A DNA stretch of 64,000 nt, taken from positions 124,001 to 188,000 of the forward strand of contig DATNQD010000063.1 in the NCBI GenBank assembly GCA_036702865.1. The letters run 5' to 3'. This stretch comes from Trichocoleus sp. (GTDB lineage Bacteria; Cyanobacteriota; Cyanobacteriia; Elainellales; Elainellaceae). The notes beneath the pieces were generated by a model, which searched no databases, was not told where the DNA came from, and saw only the letters and a program-made list of their open reading frames with translations. Below are positions 25,716 through 33,807 of the stretch, piece by piece. Position numbers and translations under genes: made by a program. Within the stretch, counting starts at the first letter, position 1, and each line of letters opens with the position of its first letter.

Positions 25716-25826
25716 ATGCAAAAGCTGAAAGATACCATTAATGTTTTAATTAGTTTTGTGCTAATTGCCTTTATTGCTTCTAGTTTGTTTCGTCTAGCAG
25801 TCTTTTTTCTGCACACCAACCCCTAA
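25716..25826 (+). CDS. Candidate 36-aa single-pass membrane peptide
   Basis: A short frame from ATG 25716 encodes a basic start MQKLKDT, one strongly hydrophobic helix with Ser/Phe/Leu (about residues 8-32) and the end FLHTNP. It has positive charge before the helix and one Arg near its end, as in small thylakoid or plasma-membrane proteins. No convincing Shine-Dalgarno is seen, and it lies between gmd and the DUF2470 gene with 109 and 50 bp gaps. I cannot name a family, and it could be chance; the hydrophobic profile and clean boundaries are the only support. Confidence 0.35.
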   Translation: MQKLKDTINVLISFVLIAFIASSLFRLAVFFLHTNP

Positions 25827-25876
25827 GTTTTTCTGCTAATAATCTTTTTACGACTCCTTTCACTAATTTCACTAAA

Positions 25877-26164
25877 ATGTCTGACGCTTTCTCTCCTGCC
25901 ATTAGCGATCGAATCTGCGCTCATATGAATGATGATCATGCAGATGCTATTGCCCTCTACGCTCAAGCATTTGGTGGCATTGCTGAAGCCACGACTGCCC
26001 GCATGCTAAAAATTGACGCAGAAGGGATGGATTTGGTGGTTCAAGCAAACCAGGCTGAAATGCCCGTACGCATTATTTTTGACCACACCCTCCAAGATGC
26101 TGAAGATGCTCACCACACCCTGATTGACATGGTGAAACAGGCAAGACAGCAGCGTAGCCACTAA
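25877..26164 (+). CDS. DUF2470 domain protein
   Basis: This 95-aa stand-alone DUF2470 domain contains SDRICAHMNDDHADAIALYAQAF, the HMNxDH signature, and later AHHTLIDMVKQAR. The same fold forms the C-terminal part of HugZ-type heme oxygenases and of chloroplast GluTR-binding protein, where it contacts heme or partner enzymes. On its own its function is not established; heme or tetrapyrrole binding is an inference. It precedes nadC by 15 bp on the same strand, so the two are almost certainly co-transcribed, though no metabolic link is obvious. Confidence 0.88.
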   Translation: MSDAFSPAISDRICAHMNDDHADAIALYAQAFGGIAEATTARMLKIDAEGMDLVVQANQAEMPVRIIFDHTLQDAEDAHHTLIDMVKQARQQRSH

Positions 26165-26179
26165 CCCATTGCTCCACTT

Positions 26180-27055
26180 ATGAACGCTATCGCCGTTTTG
26201 CCCCCTGCCCTTCTGCTTGATCCCCTACTGCAACAGTGGTTGCTAGAAGATATTGGACGGGGCGATCGAACGACTCAATCTCTCTTTATCCCAGGCTTGA
26301 CCTCAGAACCTCCAACGGGGATGGCTCAATGGATTGTCAAAGAACCGGGTGTCATTGCCGGGCTACCGATTGCGGCGCGGGTCTTTCAACTGCTGGATGC
26401 TCAGGTTCAGTTCACTCCCACTGCCACTGAGGGGGAATGGTGCGATCGGGGCAGAGTGGTCGCTCAAATCAGCGGCTCAATGGCAGCACTCCTGACGGGC
26501 GAACGGGTAGCTCTCAATCTGGCGATGCGGTTAAGCGGCATTGCGACCACAACTTACAAATATGTGGCGACGATCGCAGATCTGCCGACCCAACTCGTGG
26601 ATACGCGCAAAACAACACCGGGGCTACGGATTTTGGAGAAGTATGCGACTCAGGTTGGTGGAGCCGTGAATCACCGAATGGGGTTGGATGATGGCGTGAT
26701 GATCAAAGACAACCACATTGCGGCGGCGGGTGGAATTGGTCAGGCGATTACCCAAATTCGTGCCCGGATTCCCTATCCTCTGACAATCGAAGTGGAAACC
26801 GAAAATCTGGCGCAAGTCGAGGAGGCGTTGCAGCATCAGGCAGACATCATCATGCTCGACAATATGTCGCTGGATCTGATGCATCAAGCTGTGCAGTTGA
26901 TTCGCACCACGCACGATCGCACCAAAATTGAGGCATCGGGCAACATTACCCTGGAAACCATTCGATCGGTTGCTGAAACCGGAGTGGACTATATTTCTAG
27001 CAGTGCGCCGATCACGCGATCGACCTGGCTGGATTTGAGTATGCGGCTGAAATAA
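26180..27055 (+). CDS. nadC: Nicotinate-nucleotide diphosphorylase (carboxylating)
   Basis: NadC (quinolinate phosphoribosyltransferase) converts quinolinate and PRPP to nicotinate mononucleotide, CO2 and PPi in de novo NAD synthesis. The 291-aa length is standard. Diagnostic stretches are LLEDIGRGDRTTQSL at the N-terminus, GERVALNLAMRLSGIATTT, VDTRKTTPGLRILEKYA (Arg/Lys phosphate ligands), GGAVNHRMGLDDGVMIKDNH, IEVETENLAQ, DIIMLDNMS and IEASGNITLETI. All active-site basic residues appear present. It is the second gene of a two-gene unit with the DUF2470 protein, 15 bp apart; a run of eight A follows the stop, without a clear hairpin. Confidence 0.96.
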   Translation: MNAIAVLPPALLLDPLLQQWLLEDIGRGDRTTQSLFIPGLTSEPPTGMAQWIVKEPGVIAGLPIAARVFQLLDAQVQFTPTATEGEWCDRGRVVAQISGSMAALLTGERVALNLAMRLSGIATTTYKYVATIADLPTQLVDTRKTTPGLRILEKYATQVGGAVNHRMGLDDGVMIKDNHIAAAGGIGQAITQIRARIPYPLTIEVETENLAQVEEALQHQADIIMLDNMSLDLMHQAVQLIRTTHDRTKIEASGNITLETIRSVAETGVDYISSSAPITRSTWLDLSMRLK

Positions 27056-27264
27056 GCGGCTGAGACAGGCAAAAAAAATTGTGGTTATCACTCTTGGCGT
27101 TATCCGCCTGTGATGCGTCCCCTCGTTCAAGAGAACCTGATATCCTTAACCATAACTGCAATAATGACAGGTTCATTGTAGATTTCAGGTGAAGCAGTCT
27201 GCTTTGATCACCGCGTTACGAGAACGCATCCAAACGCATCAAACAGACAGGGGGATTTTAAGAA

Positions 27265-28773
27265 ATGATTACTGCATTGATTTTGCTGGTTGCTGTCGCA
27301 ATTTTGGGTTGGGGGTTCTACCGAGCCAGACCCTTTGGCAAGCTGGGCATTCTCGCTTGGCTACAGTCGGTTGTGCTGATGGCTCCCTGGCTAACCTTCT
27401 TTGGTTTATTCACCGCCGGAATTTACTTAAACTTAGCAGGAGTTCTCTTGCTGCTGGTTGGGTCGATCGCCCTCTACATTCTCTTGGGTCGGCAGATCCG
27501 CGCAGTTGCGGGTGAAGCAGGGGTTGTCAAACGGGTTTCTATGTCCAGTGAAGATCTGCCGATTGAGGACGCGAATCTCAAGACAAATTCAGCCGATGAA
27601 GCGCTGCCCAGTATAGAGACCAGTTTAAAGAGTGAACCCTCTGGTGATGCTTTGCCGTCCACGATCGCCCCGGAAGATCTCCAGGCAATTAAGGGCATTT
27701 TTGGGATTGAAACTTTCTTTGCAACTGACACCATTCCCTATCAGGAAGGGGCAATTTTTAAGGGAAATCTCCGAGGTGAAGCTCAGCCCACTTACGATCG
27801 ACTCGCAGCCAACCTGAAGGAACGCCTCAACGATCGGTTTCGCCTGTTCATGGTGGAGGGATTAGAAGGGAAACCTGCCGTGATTGTGCTGCCAAAAGTA
27901 GACCCAAAGCCTGTCACGATTCCGCAGCTCATTTTGTCTCTGGTGCTGATTGTAGCCACGATCGCCACAACACTCGAAACCAGTGGCTTACTGCGAGGCT
28001 TCGACTTTTTTGATAACCTGACTCGCTGGCGAGAGGTATTGCCAATTAGTGTCGGGATTTTAGCGGTGTTGGCAGTTCATGAAATTGGGCATCGAGTGTT
28101 GGCAAATCGCTATCAAGTTCGGATTAGCCCACCCTTTCTAATTCCAACCTGGCAGATCGGCTCATTTGGTGGTTTCTTTCGCTTTGAGTCTGTTTTGCCG
28201 AATCGCACGACATTGTTCGACATTGCTTTTGCCGGACCTGCCGCTGGCGGATTGCTTGCCTTCGTCATGCTGATTGTGGGCTTGCTGCTCTCGCATCCGG
28301 GTAGCCTTTTCCAATTGCCCACTCAATTTTTTGAAGGCTCAATTCTGGTTGGGACGCTGGCACGAATTATCCTGGGGGACTCTGTACAGCAGTCACTCGT
28401 TGACATTCACCCGCTGGTAATGGTGGGTTGGCTGGGCTTGGTTATCAATGCAATTAACCTGATGCCCGCTGGGCAACTGGATGGGGGACGGATTGTGCAA
28501 GCGATTTATGGACGCAAGACTGCCGGACGCACCACGATCGCTACCCTGCTCATCTTAGGCTTAGCTTCCCTGGTCAATCCACTGGCGCTTTATTGGGCAG
28601 TGCTGATTTTATTCCTCCAACGCGACTTGGAGCGTCCTGCTCTGAACGAATTAACAGAACCCGATGATGCAAGGGCAGCTTTAGGTTTGCTGGTGCTATT
28701 TCTCATGGCAGCCACGCTTTTACCGCTAACGCCCGGTTTGGCAGGTCGTTTAGGTATTGGTAGTTCATTTTGA
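27265..28773 (+). CDS. Site-2 protease (M50), EGY-type
   Basis: This intramembrane zinc metalloprotease has 502 aa. Two N-terminal helices (about 1-20, 30-75) are followed by a soluble region (about 80-215) with the GNLR motif (AIFKGNLRGEAQ) that marks the plant/cyanobacterial EGY1-3 group. A membrane core then carries VHEIGHR (zinc His pair and catalytic Glu) and NLMPAGQLDGGRI, the third zinc ligand Asp. Six or so further helices follow. In plants EGY proteins act in thylakoid biogenesis; cyanobacterial orthologues are thought to cut membrane-bound regulators. All catalytic residues are intact, so it is an active EGY1/2 type rather than an EGY3 type. The next gene starts 15 bp later. Confidence 0.93.
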   Translation: MITALILLVAVAILGWGFYRARPFGKLGILAWLQSVVLMAPWLTFFGLFTAGIYLNLAGVLLLLVGSIALYILLGRQIRAVAGEAGVVKRVSMSSEDLPIEDANLKTNSADEALPSIETSLKSEPSGDALPSTIAPEDLQAIKGIFGIETFFATDTIPYQEGAIFKGNLRGEAQPTYDRLAANLKERLNDRFRLFMVEGLEGKPAVIVLPKVDPKPVTIPQLILSLVLIVATIATTLETSGLLRGFDFFDNLTRWREVLPISVGILAVLAVHEIGHRVLANRYQVRISPPFLIPTWQIGSFGGFFRFESVLPNRTTLFDIAFAGPAAGGLLAFVMLIVGLLLSHPGSLFQLPTQFFEGSILVGTLARIILGDSVQQSLVDIHPLVMVGWLGLVINAINLMPAGQLDGGRIVQAIYGRKTAGRTTIATLLILGLASLVNPLALYWAVLILFLQRDLERPALNELTEPDDARAALGLLVLFLMAATLLPLTPGLAGRLGIGSSF

Positions 28774-28788
28774 GGTGTAATTCTAATC

Positions 28789-29601
28789 ATGGCATCTGCT
28801 CCTCCCGTGATTCTGGTGTTTGATATTAGTGCGCTCTCGGCGACCTCACCCACGGAATGGCGTGAATTCTCCCGTGTTGGGATGTGTTACCTGCCACAGC
28901 CTATCTATGAGGAGATGAAGCTTTTGTTCGATCGCTCTCCTGATCCTGATCTGGAGCGAATTGCCAAAGCCTTTACTCGCTTTCATGCCTCCAGCGGCTG
29001 GCAAATTACAGATGCGAGTGCCCATCATCCTGCACTCAAGGCTCCCTCCGGGCAGGCTCTAACCCGACGAGCCAGAATCTCACTCGCAGTGGGACGATGT
29101 GGCTATGGCCTGGCGCAAAACTTCTCAAATAGCATGGTCGTTCTGATAACAAAGGATCGGACGCTGCTGCAACGCCTCTATGAAATTCCCTGCGTCAATC
29201 TTTGTGGTATTCCGGCGGAGTCTTTGCTGCAATGGAGCCGTAGCGGACAACGTCCTGTCCCGGTTAGTCAACGCTTTCAGCAGTTCCGGGCTGCTCACGG
29301 GCTACCCCCCAACACGACCGGAGCAAGCGCCAGTTATCAGCGCACCTCACCCACGCGCGTTTCACAAACGCCGTCTTCCCAGATGCCCCTCAAGAAAGCC
29401 CCGCCAACACTCCCTGGATGGCTGCCTGATGTGGTTTCCTTAATTCTGGCAGTCGGTGGGTTGGCAATTGCTGGCTATCTCATCTGGGTAACGCTGCGTA
29501 GCAGCAAGGTGCAGGAACTCTTCCGCAATCCTTCTGGACAGTTGCCTGCGATCGAATCTCAATTTGCTAGAAGTCTTGACACAACTCAGTATATTGGCTA
29601 A
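28789..29601 (+). CDS. PIN-like domain protein with C-terminal membrane helix
   Basis: The first about 155 residues resemble a PIN-type nuclease fold: VILVFDISALSAT (first Asp), YLPQPIYEEMKLL (acidic second position), a central helical region with TRRARISLAVG, and VVLITKDRTLLQRLYEIPCVNL with the Asp of the last core strand. A Pro/Ser/Thr-rich linker (about 165-212) follows, then one hydrophobic helix (about 215-238) and a short tail. A membrane-tethered PIN domain with the catalytic part in the cytoplasm is the simplest model. It lies 15 bp after the EGY protease gene, on the same transcript. I am fairly sure of the fold resemblance and much less sure of nuclease activity. Confidence 0.72.
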   Translation: MASAPPVILVFDISALSATSPTEWREFSRVGMCYLPQPIYEEMKLLFDRSPDPDLERIAKAFTRFHASSGWQITDASAHHPALKAPSGQALTRRARISLAVGRCGYGLAQNFSNSMVVLITKDRTLLQRLYEIPCVNLCGIPAESLLQWSRSGQRPVPVSQRFQQFRAAHGLPPNTTGASASYQRTSPTRVSQTPSSQMPLKKAPPTLPGWLPDVVSLILAVGGLAIAGYLIWVTLRSSKVQELFRNPSGQLPAIESQFARSLDTTQYIG

Positions 29602-29645
29602 CCTGATAAAGGTGAAGCGGCAAGACGATAGCGCTAAACAAACGT

Positions 29646-29718
29646 GCCCCCATCGTCTAGAGGCCTAGGACACCTCCCTTTCACGGAGGCGACGGGGATT
29701 CGAATTCCCCTGGGGGTA
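29646..29718 (+). tRNA. tRNA-Glu (anticodon UUC)
   Basis: A 73-nt cloverleaf reads directly from the sequence. Acceptor GCCCCCA (29646-29652) pairs with TGGGGGT (29711-29717, one G-U) plus discriminator A; the anticodon stem CCTCC/GGAGG encloses the loop CTTTCAC with TTC at 29680-29682; the T arm is GGGGATTCGAATTCCCC-like. The 3' CCA is not encoded. Besides translation, tRNA-Glu(UUC) is the substrate of glutamyl-tRNA reductase in tetrapyrrole synthesis in cyanobacteria. Confidence 0.97.
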
Positions 29719-29739
29719 TTAAAAGGCAGTTGATAACTA

Positions 29740-29769
29740 GAAAAGGCTCCTGAGTTTCAGGGGCTTTTC
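29740..29769 (+). terminator. Rho-independent-like terminator after tRNA-Glu
   Basis: GAAAAGGCTCCTGA pairs with TCAGGGGCTTTTC around a short loop, and the descending arm ends in a T-run (CTTTTCTTAT). It lies 22 bp past the tRNA and would end its transcript; it faces the 3' end of the minus-strand ABC operon. Confidence 0.75.
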
Positions 29770-29872
29770 TTATGACAGGGATTCTCCGTGGCAACGATGA
29801 GAGGCAAGGCGGAGAGGGCGAGACGCGAGGAAGGGAAAAGTTTTGTTTGAGGTGGCTCTATTCCTCTCTGGC

Positions 29873-30754
29873 TCAACGGCTCGATCGCGGGTCGATGCTG
29901 TCTCGCAGTCCATCTCCTAGTAGGTTAAACGCCAGCACAATCAGGGTAATCATTAAGCCAGGGAGAATGATTGTCCAGGGGGCAGAGAGGGCATAGCCGT
30001 TTGTAAATGAATCGGAGAGGAGCGTTCCGAGTTCAGGAGTGGGAGGTTTTGCGCCTAGTCCGAGAAATCCGAGTCCGGCGGCTTCTAGCGTGGCTGTGCC
30101 GATCGCCAGCGTTGATTGAACAACCAGGGGCGCGAGACTTGACGGCAGAATGTGATAGAAAATAATCCTGCCGGGCTTTGCGCCAAATGCTCTGACAGTT
30201 TGAATAAAACCTTGCTCTCGCAGCGATAGCACCATACTTCGGGTGAGCCGGATGAAGATGGGAATCTGCACGACTCCGACCGCAATCATCACGCTCTGGA
30301 GGCTGGCTCCGACGACTGTGGCAACGGCAATGGCAAGCAAGATGGAAGGAAATGCCAGCAGAATATCCGTAAACCAACTAATCACTCGCTCTAGCCAGCC
30401 GCGAAAATAGCCTGCAATTAGCCCCAGAGAAGTGCCAATTAGCAAGCCTAATCCAACGGATACAAGGCTAATCAGCAACGAAATCCGGATCCCATACCAA
30501 ACAAGACTCAACATATCTCGCCCTAAGCCATCTGTGCCAAACCAATGCACTAAACTCGGTGGACTGAGCCGCGCCGTAAAGTCTCTTGCTGTGGCTGGAT
30601 CAAAGGGACGCAAAATTGGAGCAAGTAAAGCTAATAGGACGAGGGCGATCGTCAGAATTAACCCAATCCTCGCCGAAATAGACTTGAAGAAGCGTCTACT
30701 CGCTTTTTGGAGGGAAGACTGTTGGGCAATTGGGCGAGCGGGGAGGGTTTCCAT
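29873..30754 (-). CDS. ABC transporter permease, DppC/OppC type
   Basis: This is the inner-membrane permease of a peptide/nickel ABC importer, 293 aa with about six helices. Features are the N-terminal OppC-type segment (LRPFDPATARDF after helix 1, with HWFGTDGLGRDMLS), the central BPD_transp_1 domain, and the EAA-like loop EAAGLGFLGLGAKPPTPELG that contacts the ATPase; the tail LLGDGLRDSIDPRSS is a family hallmark. It is the last gene of the minus-strand unit SBP, SBP, permease, permease. The 71-bp spacer upstream is purine-rich on the plus strand and has no clear ribosome binding site for ATG 30754. Confidence 0.94.
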   Translation of the reverse strand: METLPARPIAQQSSLQKASRRFFKSISARIGLILTIALVLLALLAPILRPFDPATARDFTARLSPPSLVHWFGTDGLGRDMLSLVWYGIRISLLISLVSVGLGLLIGTSLGLIAGYFRGWLERVISWFTDILLAFPSILLAIAVATVVGASLQSVMIAVGVVQIPIFIRLTRSMVLSLREQGFIQTVRAFGAKPGRIIFYHILPSSLAPLVVQSTLAIGTATLEAAGLGFLGLGAKPPTPELGTLLSDSFTNGYALSAPWTIILPGLMITLIVLAFNLLGDGLRDSIDPRSSR

Positions 30755-30825
30755 TGGTAGGGGTGAGGGATGGGGAATGAGGAGGCGCGAAGGGGATGAT
30801 GGGCGAGGGAAACGGGGTCGCTGCC

Positions 30826-31830
30826 CTATTTGTACTGAATTCTAGGATCGAGGAAAGCGTAGGAAATATCGACTAACAGGTTAATGAGAACGAAAACGAT
30901 CGCCACAAACACGACACCGCCTTGAACAACCGGATAATCCCTAGCGAGGATACCTTCGTAGATCCAGGAGCCGATGCCGGGCCAGGAGAAAATGGTTTCG
31001 GTGAGAATTGCGCCACTGAGGAGGGTGCCAAACTGTAAGCCGATGATGGTAATGACAGGCAGGAGAGCATTTTTGAGGGCATGTTTGGAGATGACCCAGC
31101 GTTCTCGGAGTCCTTTGGCTCTGGCAGTGCGGATGTAGTCTTGAGAGAGCACTTCGAGCATGGCACTGCGCGTAATCCGGGCAATGATGGCGAGGGGAAT
31201 CGTGCCAACAGTAATGGCAGGGAGGATCAGGTGCGCCAGGACATCGCCAAAAGCGCGAAAGTTGAGCTGTAGCAGGGAATCCAGCAAATAGAATCCGGTG
31301 ATCGGTTGCAGCGTGACTCCAACACCTAACCGACCGCTTGGGGGAAGCCAGTGTAGATTGACAGCAAACAGGTAGACGAGCAGCAAACCGAGCCAGTAAA
31401 CGGGCATCGATACGCCCAGCAAGGATGTACTCATGGCAATGTTGTCAACCCAGCCATTTTTGCGAACGGCTGCCAAAATCCCCGCCGGGACTCCCAGAAC
31501 GATCGCCACAATCATGGCAGCAACGGATAACTCAAACGTGGCAGGCCAGCGAGTCGCAATCTCACGGGTAATGGGGATGCCGCTGATAATGCTGCGACCG
31601 AGATCAAAGCGAATGAGCTTGCCTAAAAAGGCGAGATATTGCAACGGTAGGGGCTGATTCAGTCCAAGCTGTTCTTTGAGGGCTTCGATCTGGTCAGGGG
31701 TGGCTCTGGGTCCGAGCAGCACGACTGCGGGATTACCTGGAATGAGCTGCAGAAATAGAAAAACGAGAATGGTAATACCGAGAAGAACGGGCAGGAGATC
31801 GAGAAGACGTTTGCTGATGTATCGCAGCAT
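30826..31830 (-). CDS. ABC transporter permease, DppB/OppB type
   Basis: This partner permease (334 aa, six helices) begins RYISKRLLDLLPVLLGITILVFLFLQLIPGNPA, the OppB/DppB N-terminal signature (given here in full only because it spans helix 1), then LGPRATPDQIEALKEQLGLNQPLP, the family loop. Later come LLGVSMPVYWLGL, the RTARAKGLRERWVISKHALKNA coupling loop, and FSWPGIGSWIYEGILARDYPVVQG. It forms the translocation pore with the DppC-type protein, whose gene starts 71 bp downstream. Between this gene and the upstream binding-protein gene lies a strong inverted repeat (31905-31955) that could dampen transcription of the permeases relative to the binding proteins. Confidence 0.94.
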   Translation of the reverse strand: MLRYISKRLLDLLPVLLGITILVFLFLQLIPGNPAVVLLGPRATPDQIEALKEQLGLNQPLPLQYLAFLGKLIRFDLGRSIISGIPITREIATRWPATFELSVAAMIVAIVLGVPAGILAAVRKNGWVDNIAMSTSLLGVSMPVYWLGLLLVYLFAVNLHWLPPSGRLGVGVTLQPITGFYLLDSLLQLNFRAFGDVLAHLILPAITVGTIPLAIIARITRSAMLEVLSQDYIRTARAKGLRERWVISKHALKNALLPVITIIGLQFGTLLSGAILTETIFSWPGIGSWIYEGILARDYPVVQGGVVFVAIVFVLINLLVDISYAFLDPRIQYK

Positions 31831-31904
31831 TGGGAGATTGGGTGGTGATAACGGGAAGGAGAGGAAATTTTGGCAGGAGCGAGTGTGAGGTTAATTGTCG
31901 TCTT

Positions 31905-31955
31905 GCCCCCTAAATCCTCTAGTCCTGAGGGACTTTGAGTTTTTTCGGAGGGGGC
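31905..31955. repeat. Inverted repeat of a dispersed GC-rich hairpin family
   Basis: GCCCCC (31905-31910) pairs with GGGGGC (31950-31955), and inside is a second stem AGTCC-TGAG-GGACT (31921-31934). The sequence CCCCCTAAATCCTC...GGGACTTTGAG is the type of short repeat scattered in many cyanobacterial genomes; similar copies lie at 35660-35689 and 39127-39146. Its site, between the binding-protein gene and the permease genes of one operon, could make it a partial terminator or RNA-stability element. Confidence 0.7.
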
Positions 31956-32027
31956 ATTTGTGAGTTTTGGGATTGAGGGGATCAGTTTGGATTTTTAGTC
32001 GATCGCTGATCCGCCTCTCTAAACCAT

Positions 32028-33692
32028 TTAGCTTTTTTCGATCATCTCGAAGGATTCGGAGCCGAGGGGGCTAGGTGCCCAGTTAGAGATGTTGGTGCGT
32101 TGGGCGTTGAGCGGTTCGGAGTGAACCACTGGAATTCTTACCGCTTCATCAAACAGGATTTTATCGACCTGTCCATAGAGTTTGGCGCGTTGAGCTTCGT
32201 TGCTGGAGGCACGGGCTTGATCGAGCAGTTTGAAGACTTCAGGATTGTTCCAGTTGCCGATGTCTTTCGTGCCGCCTTTGCCGAAGTGATAGTACAGGAA
32301 GTTATCCGGGTCGCCGTAGTCGCCTGTCCAACCGAGCATATATGCTTGATAGCCAGGGGCTTTGAGTCGATCGTCCAGATAAGCCGCCCAGTCTTTTGTT
32401 TTCAGGTTGACCCGAATGCCGATATTGCTCAAGTCTGCTGCGAAGGCTTCTGCGATCGGTTTGGGGGTGGGGAAATAGGGACGCGAGACGGGCATATACC
32501 AGAGATCCAGGTCAAAGCCATTGGGATATCCGGCGGCAGCCAGCATTTGTTTGGCTTTGTCGGGGTTGTGCTGGTAGTCACTCAGGCTGGAATCCTGGAA
32601 GTTCTTCATGGAAGGGGGCAGGAAGTGGCTGTCAGTGGTTGCCAAACCAGACCAGAAGGAATCAACGATCGGCTTTTTGTTAATTGCCATCGCGATCGCC
32701 TGCCGCACTTCTTTCTTCGCCAACGGTTCGTAAGCAGGATTGAGTGCCAAAAAGCCGACGTTAAAAGGTGGGCGACGCACTTCTTTCAGGTTGGTGTCGG
32801 CTTGAAGCTCTTTGAGCTGGTCGGGCGTAATATCAACGGTGAAGTCAATGCTGCCAGAGCGAAGTTCTGCTAAACGTGCTGATGGCTCTTTGATAAAGCG
32901 GAAGACGACTTTATCAGTTTTGGGATAACCTGCTTTCCAGTAGTTCGGATTTTTATCGAGCAGGAGCCGATCGCCTGTGCGCCATTCCTTGAAGATATAG
33001 GGTCCTGTACCAACGGCTGTACCGCCTGCAATTCCATATTCTGCGCCTGCTTTCTTAATAGCATCGGGGCTCGCCATCCCAAAATAGCCAGAGGCGATCG
33101 CTGCCGGGAATGCGGCAAAGGGTTCTTGCAAGACAAACTGAATCGTCTTGTCATCCACCACTTTAATGTCCTGCACGATCGAGGCATCGCTGCCCTTGTA
33201 GCCGCCGAACAAGCCTTCCCATACCGCATAGGTTTTGCCTGCATTGCGGAATCCGTTGGGGTCGTCTTTGTCCCACCAGCGATTCACGTTAAACCGGACG
33301 GCTTCAGCGTTGAAAGGAGTACCATCGTGAAATTTCACCCCATCCTGCAGCTTAAATGTCCAGGTGCGGGCATCACTGGAAGCAGACCATTCCGTTGCCA
33401 GCGCAGGTTCGAGTTCGGTTGTTCCGGCTTTGTAGTCGATCAGGCGATCGTAGATTTGTTGCTGCACATAAATGGAATTGCCGTCCTCAATGTTGCCGGG
33501 TTCCAGGTTTGCTGGATCACCACCCGACCCAAAGATCAGCGTACTGGCATCTGCTGCTGGAGCTGCCCCTGGGTTATTTGCACCTGTTGAAGTGGTTGGA
33601 GTTTGGGGAGCCGCACAGTTGGAGAGGGTTACAGTCAGGGCAGCGGTGAGTGCAAATAAGACTGCCTGCCATCGTTTCAAACGTTGAATCAT
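32028..33692 (-). CDS. Peptide ABC transporter substrate-binding lipoprotein (SBP family 5), copy 2
   Basis: This 554-aa periplasmic lipoprotein has lipobox LSNC with Cys26, then a Thr/Gly/Ala-rich linker and the family-5 fold: GSGGDPANLEPGNIEDGNS at the start, TFKLQDGVKFHDGTPFNAEAV, GTGPYIFKEWRTGDRLLLDKNPNYW, VRQAIAMAINKKPIVDSFW, and YMLGWTGDYGDPDNFLYYHFGKGG near the C-terminus. The last motif is typical of the dipeptide/glutathione-binding subgroup. AAGGA lies eight bases upstream of ATG. It is clearly homologous along its whole length to the next gene upstream, the product of a tandem duplication. The linker sequence is the most diverged part. Confidence 0.95.
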   Translation of the reverse strand: MIQRLKRWQAVLFALTAALTVTLSNCAAPQTPTTSTGANNPGAAPAADASTLIFGSGGDPANLEPGNIEDGNSIYVQQQIYDRLIDYKAGTTELEPALATEWSASSDARTWTFKLQDGVKFHDGTPFNAEAVRFNVNRWWDKDDPNGFRNAGKTYAVWEGLFGGYKGSDASIVQDIKVVDDKTIQFVLQEPFAAFPAAIASGYFGMASPDAIKKAGAEYGIAGGTAVGTGPYIFKEWRTGDRLLLDKNPNYWKAGYPKTDKVVFRFIKEPSARLAELRSGSIDFTVDITPDQLKELQADTNLKEVRRPPFNVGFLALNPAYEPLAKKEVRQAIAMAINKKPIVDSFWSGLATTDSHFLPPSMKNFQDSSLSDYQHNPDKAKQMLAAAGYPNGFDLDLWYMPVSRPYFPTPKPIAEAFAADLSNIGIRVNLKTKDWAAYLDDRLKAPGYQAYMLGWTGDYGDPDNFLYYHFGKGGTKDIGNWNNPEVFKLLDQARASSNEAQRAKLYGQVDKILFDEAVRIPVVHSEPLNAQRTNISNWAPSPLGSESFEMIEKS

Positions 33693-33807
33693 ATGTGATG
33701 TCCTTCGATCAAGTAAAAAAAGGGAAATTGAATGGAGCGATCGGTTGAAGTCCCCCAGAATTAGGAGATTGAAGGGGAAAATGCAGCAGGTTTATCTCAA
33801 AACCCCA

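Noticed and set aside
32100-32873. 257-codon plus-strand frame
   Set aside because: Antisense shadow of the substrate-binding lipoprotein gene; long only because of the codon pattern of the true gene.
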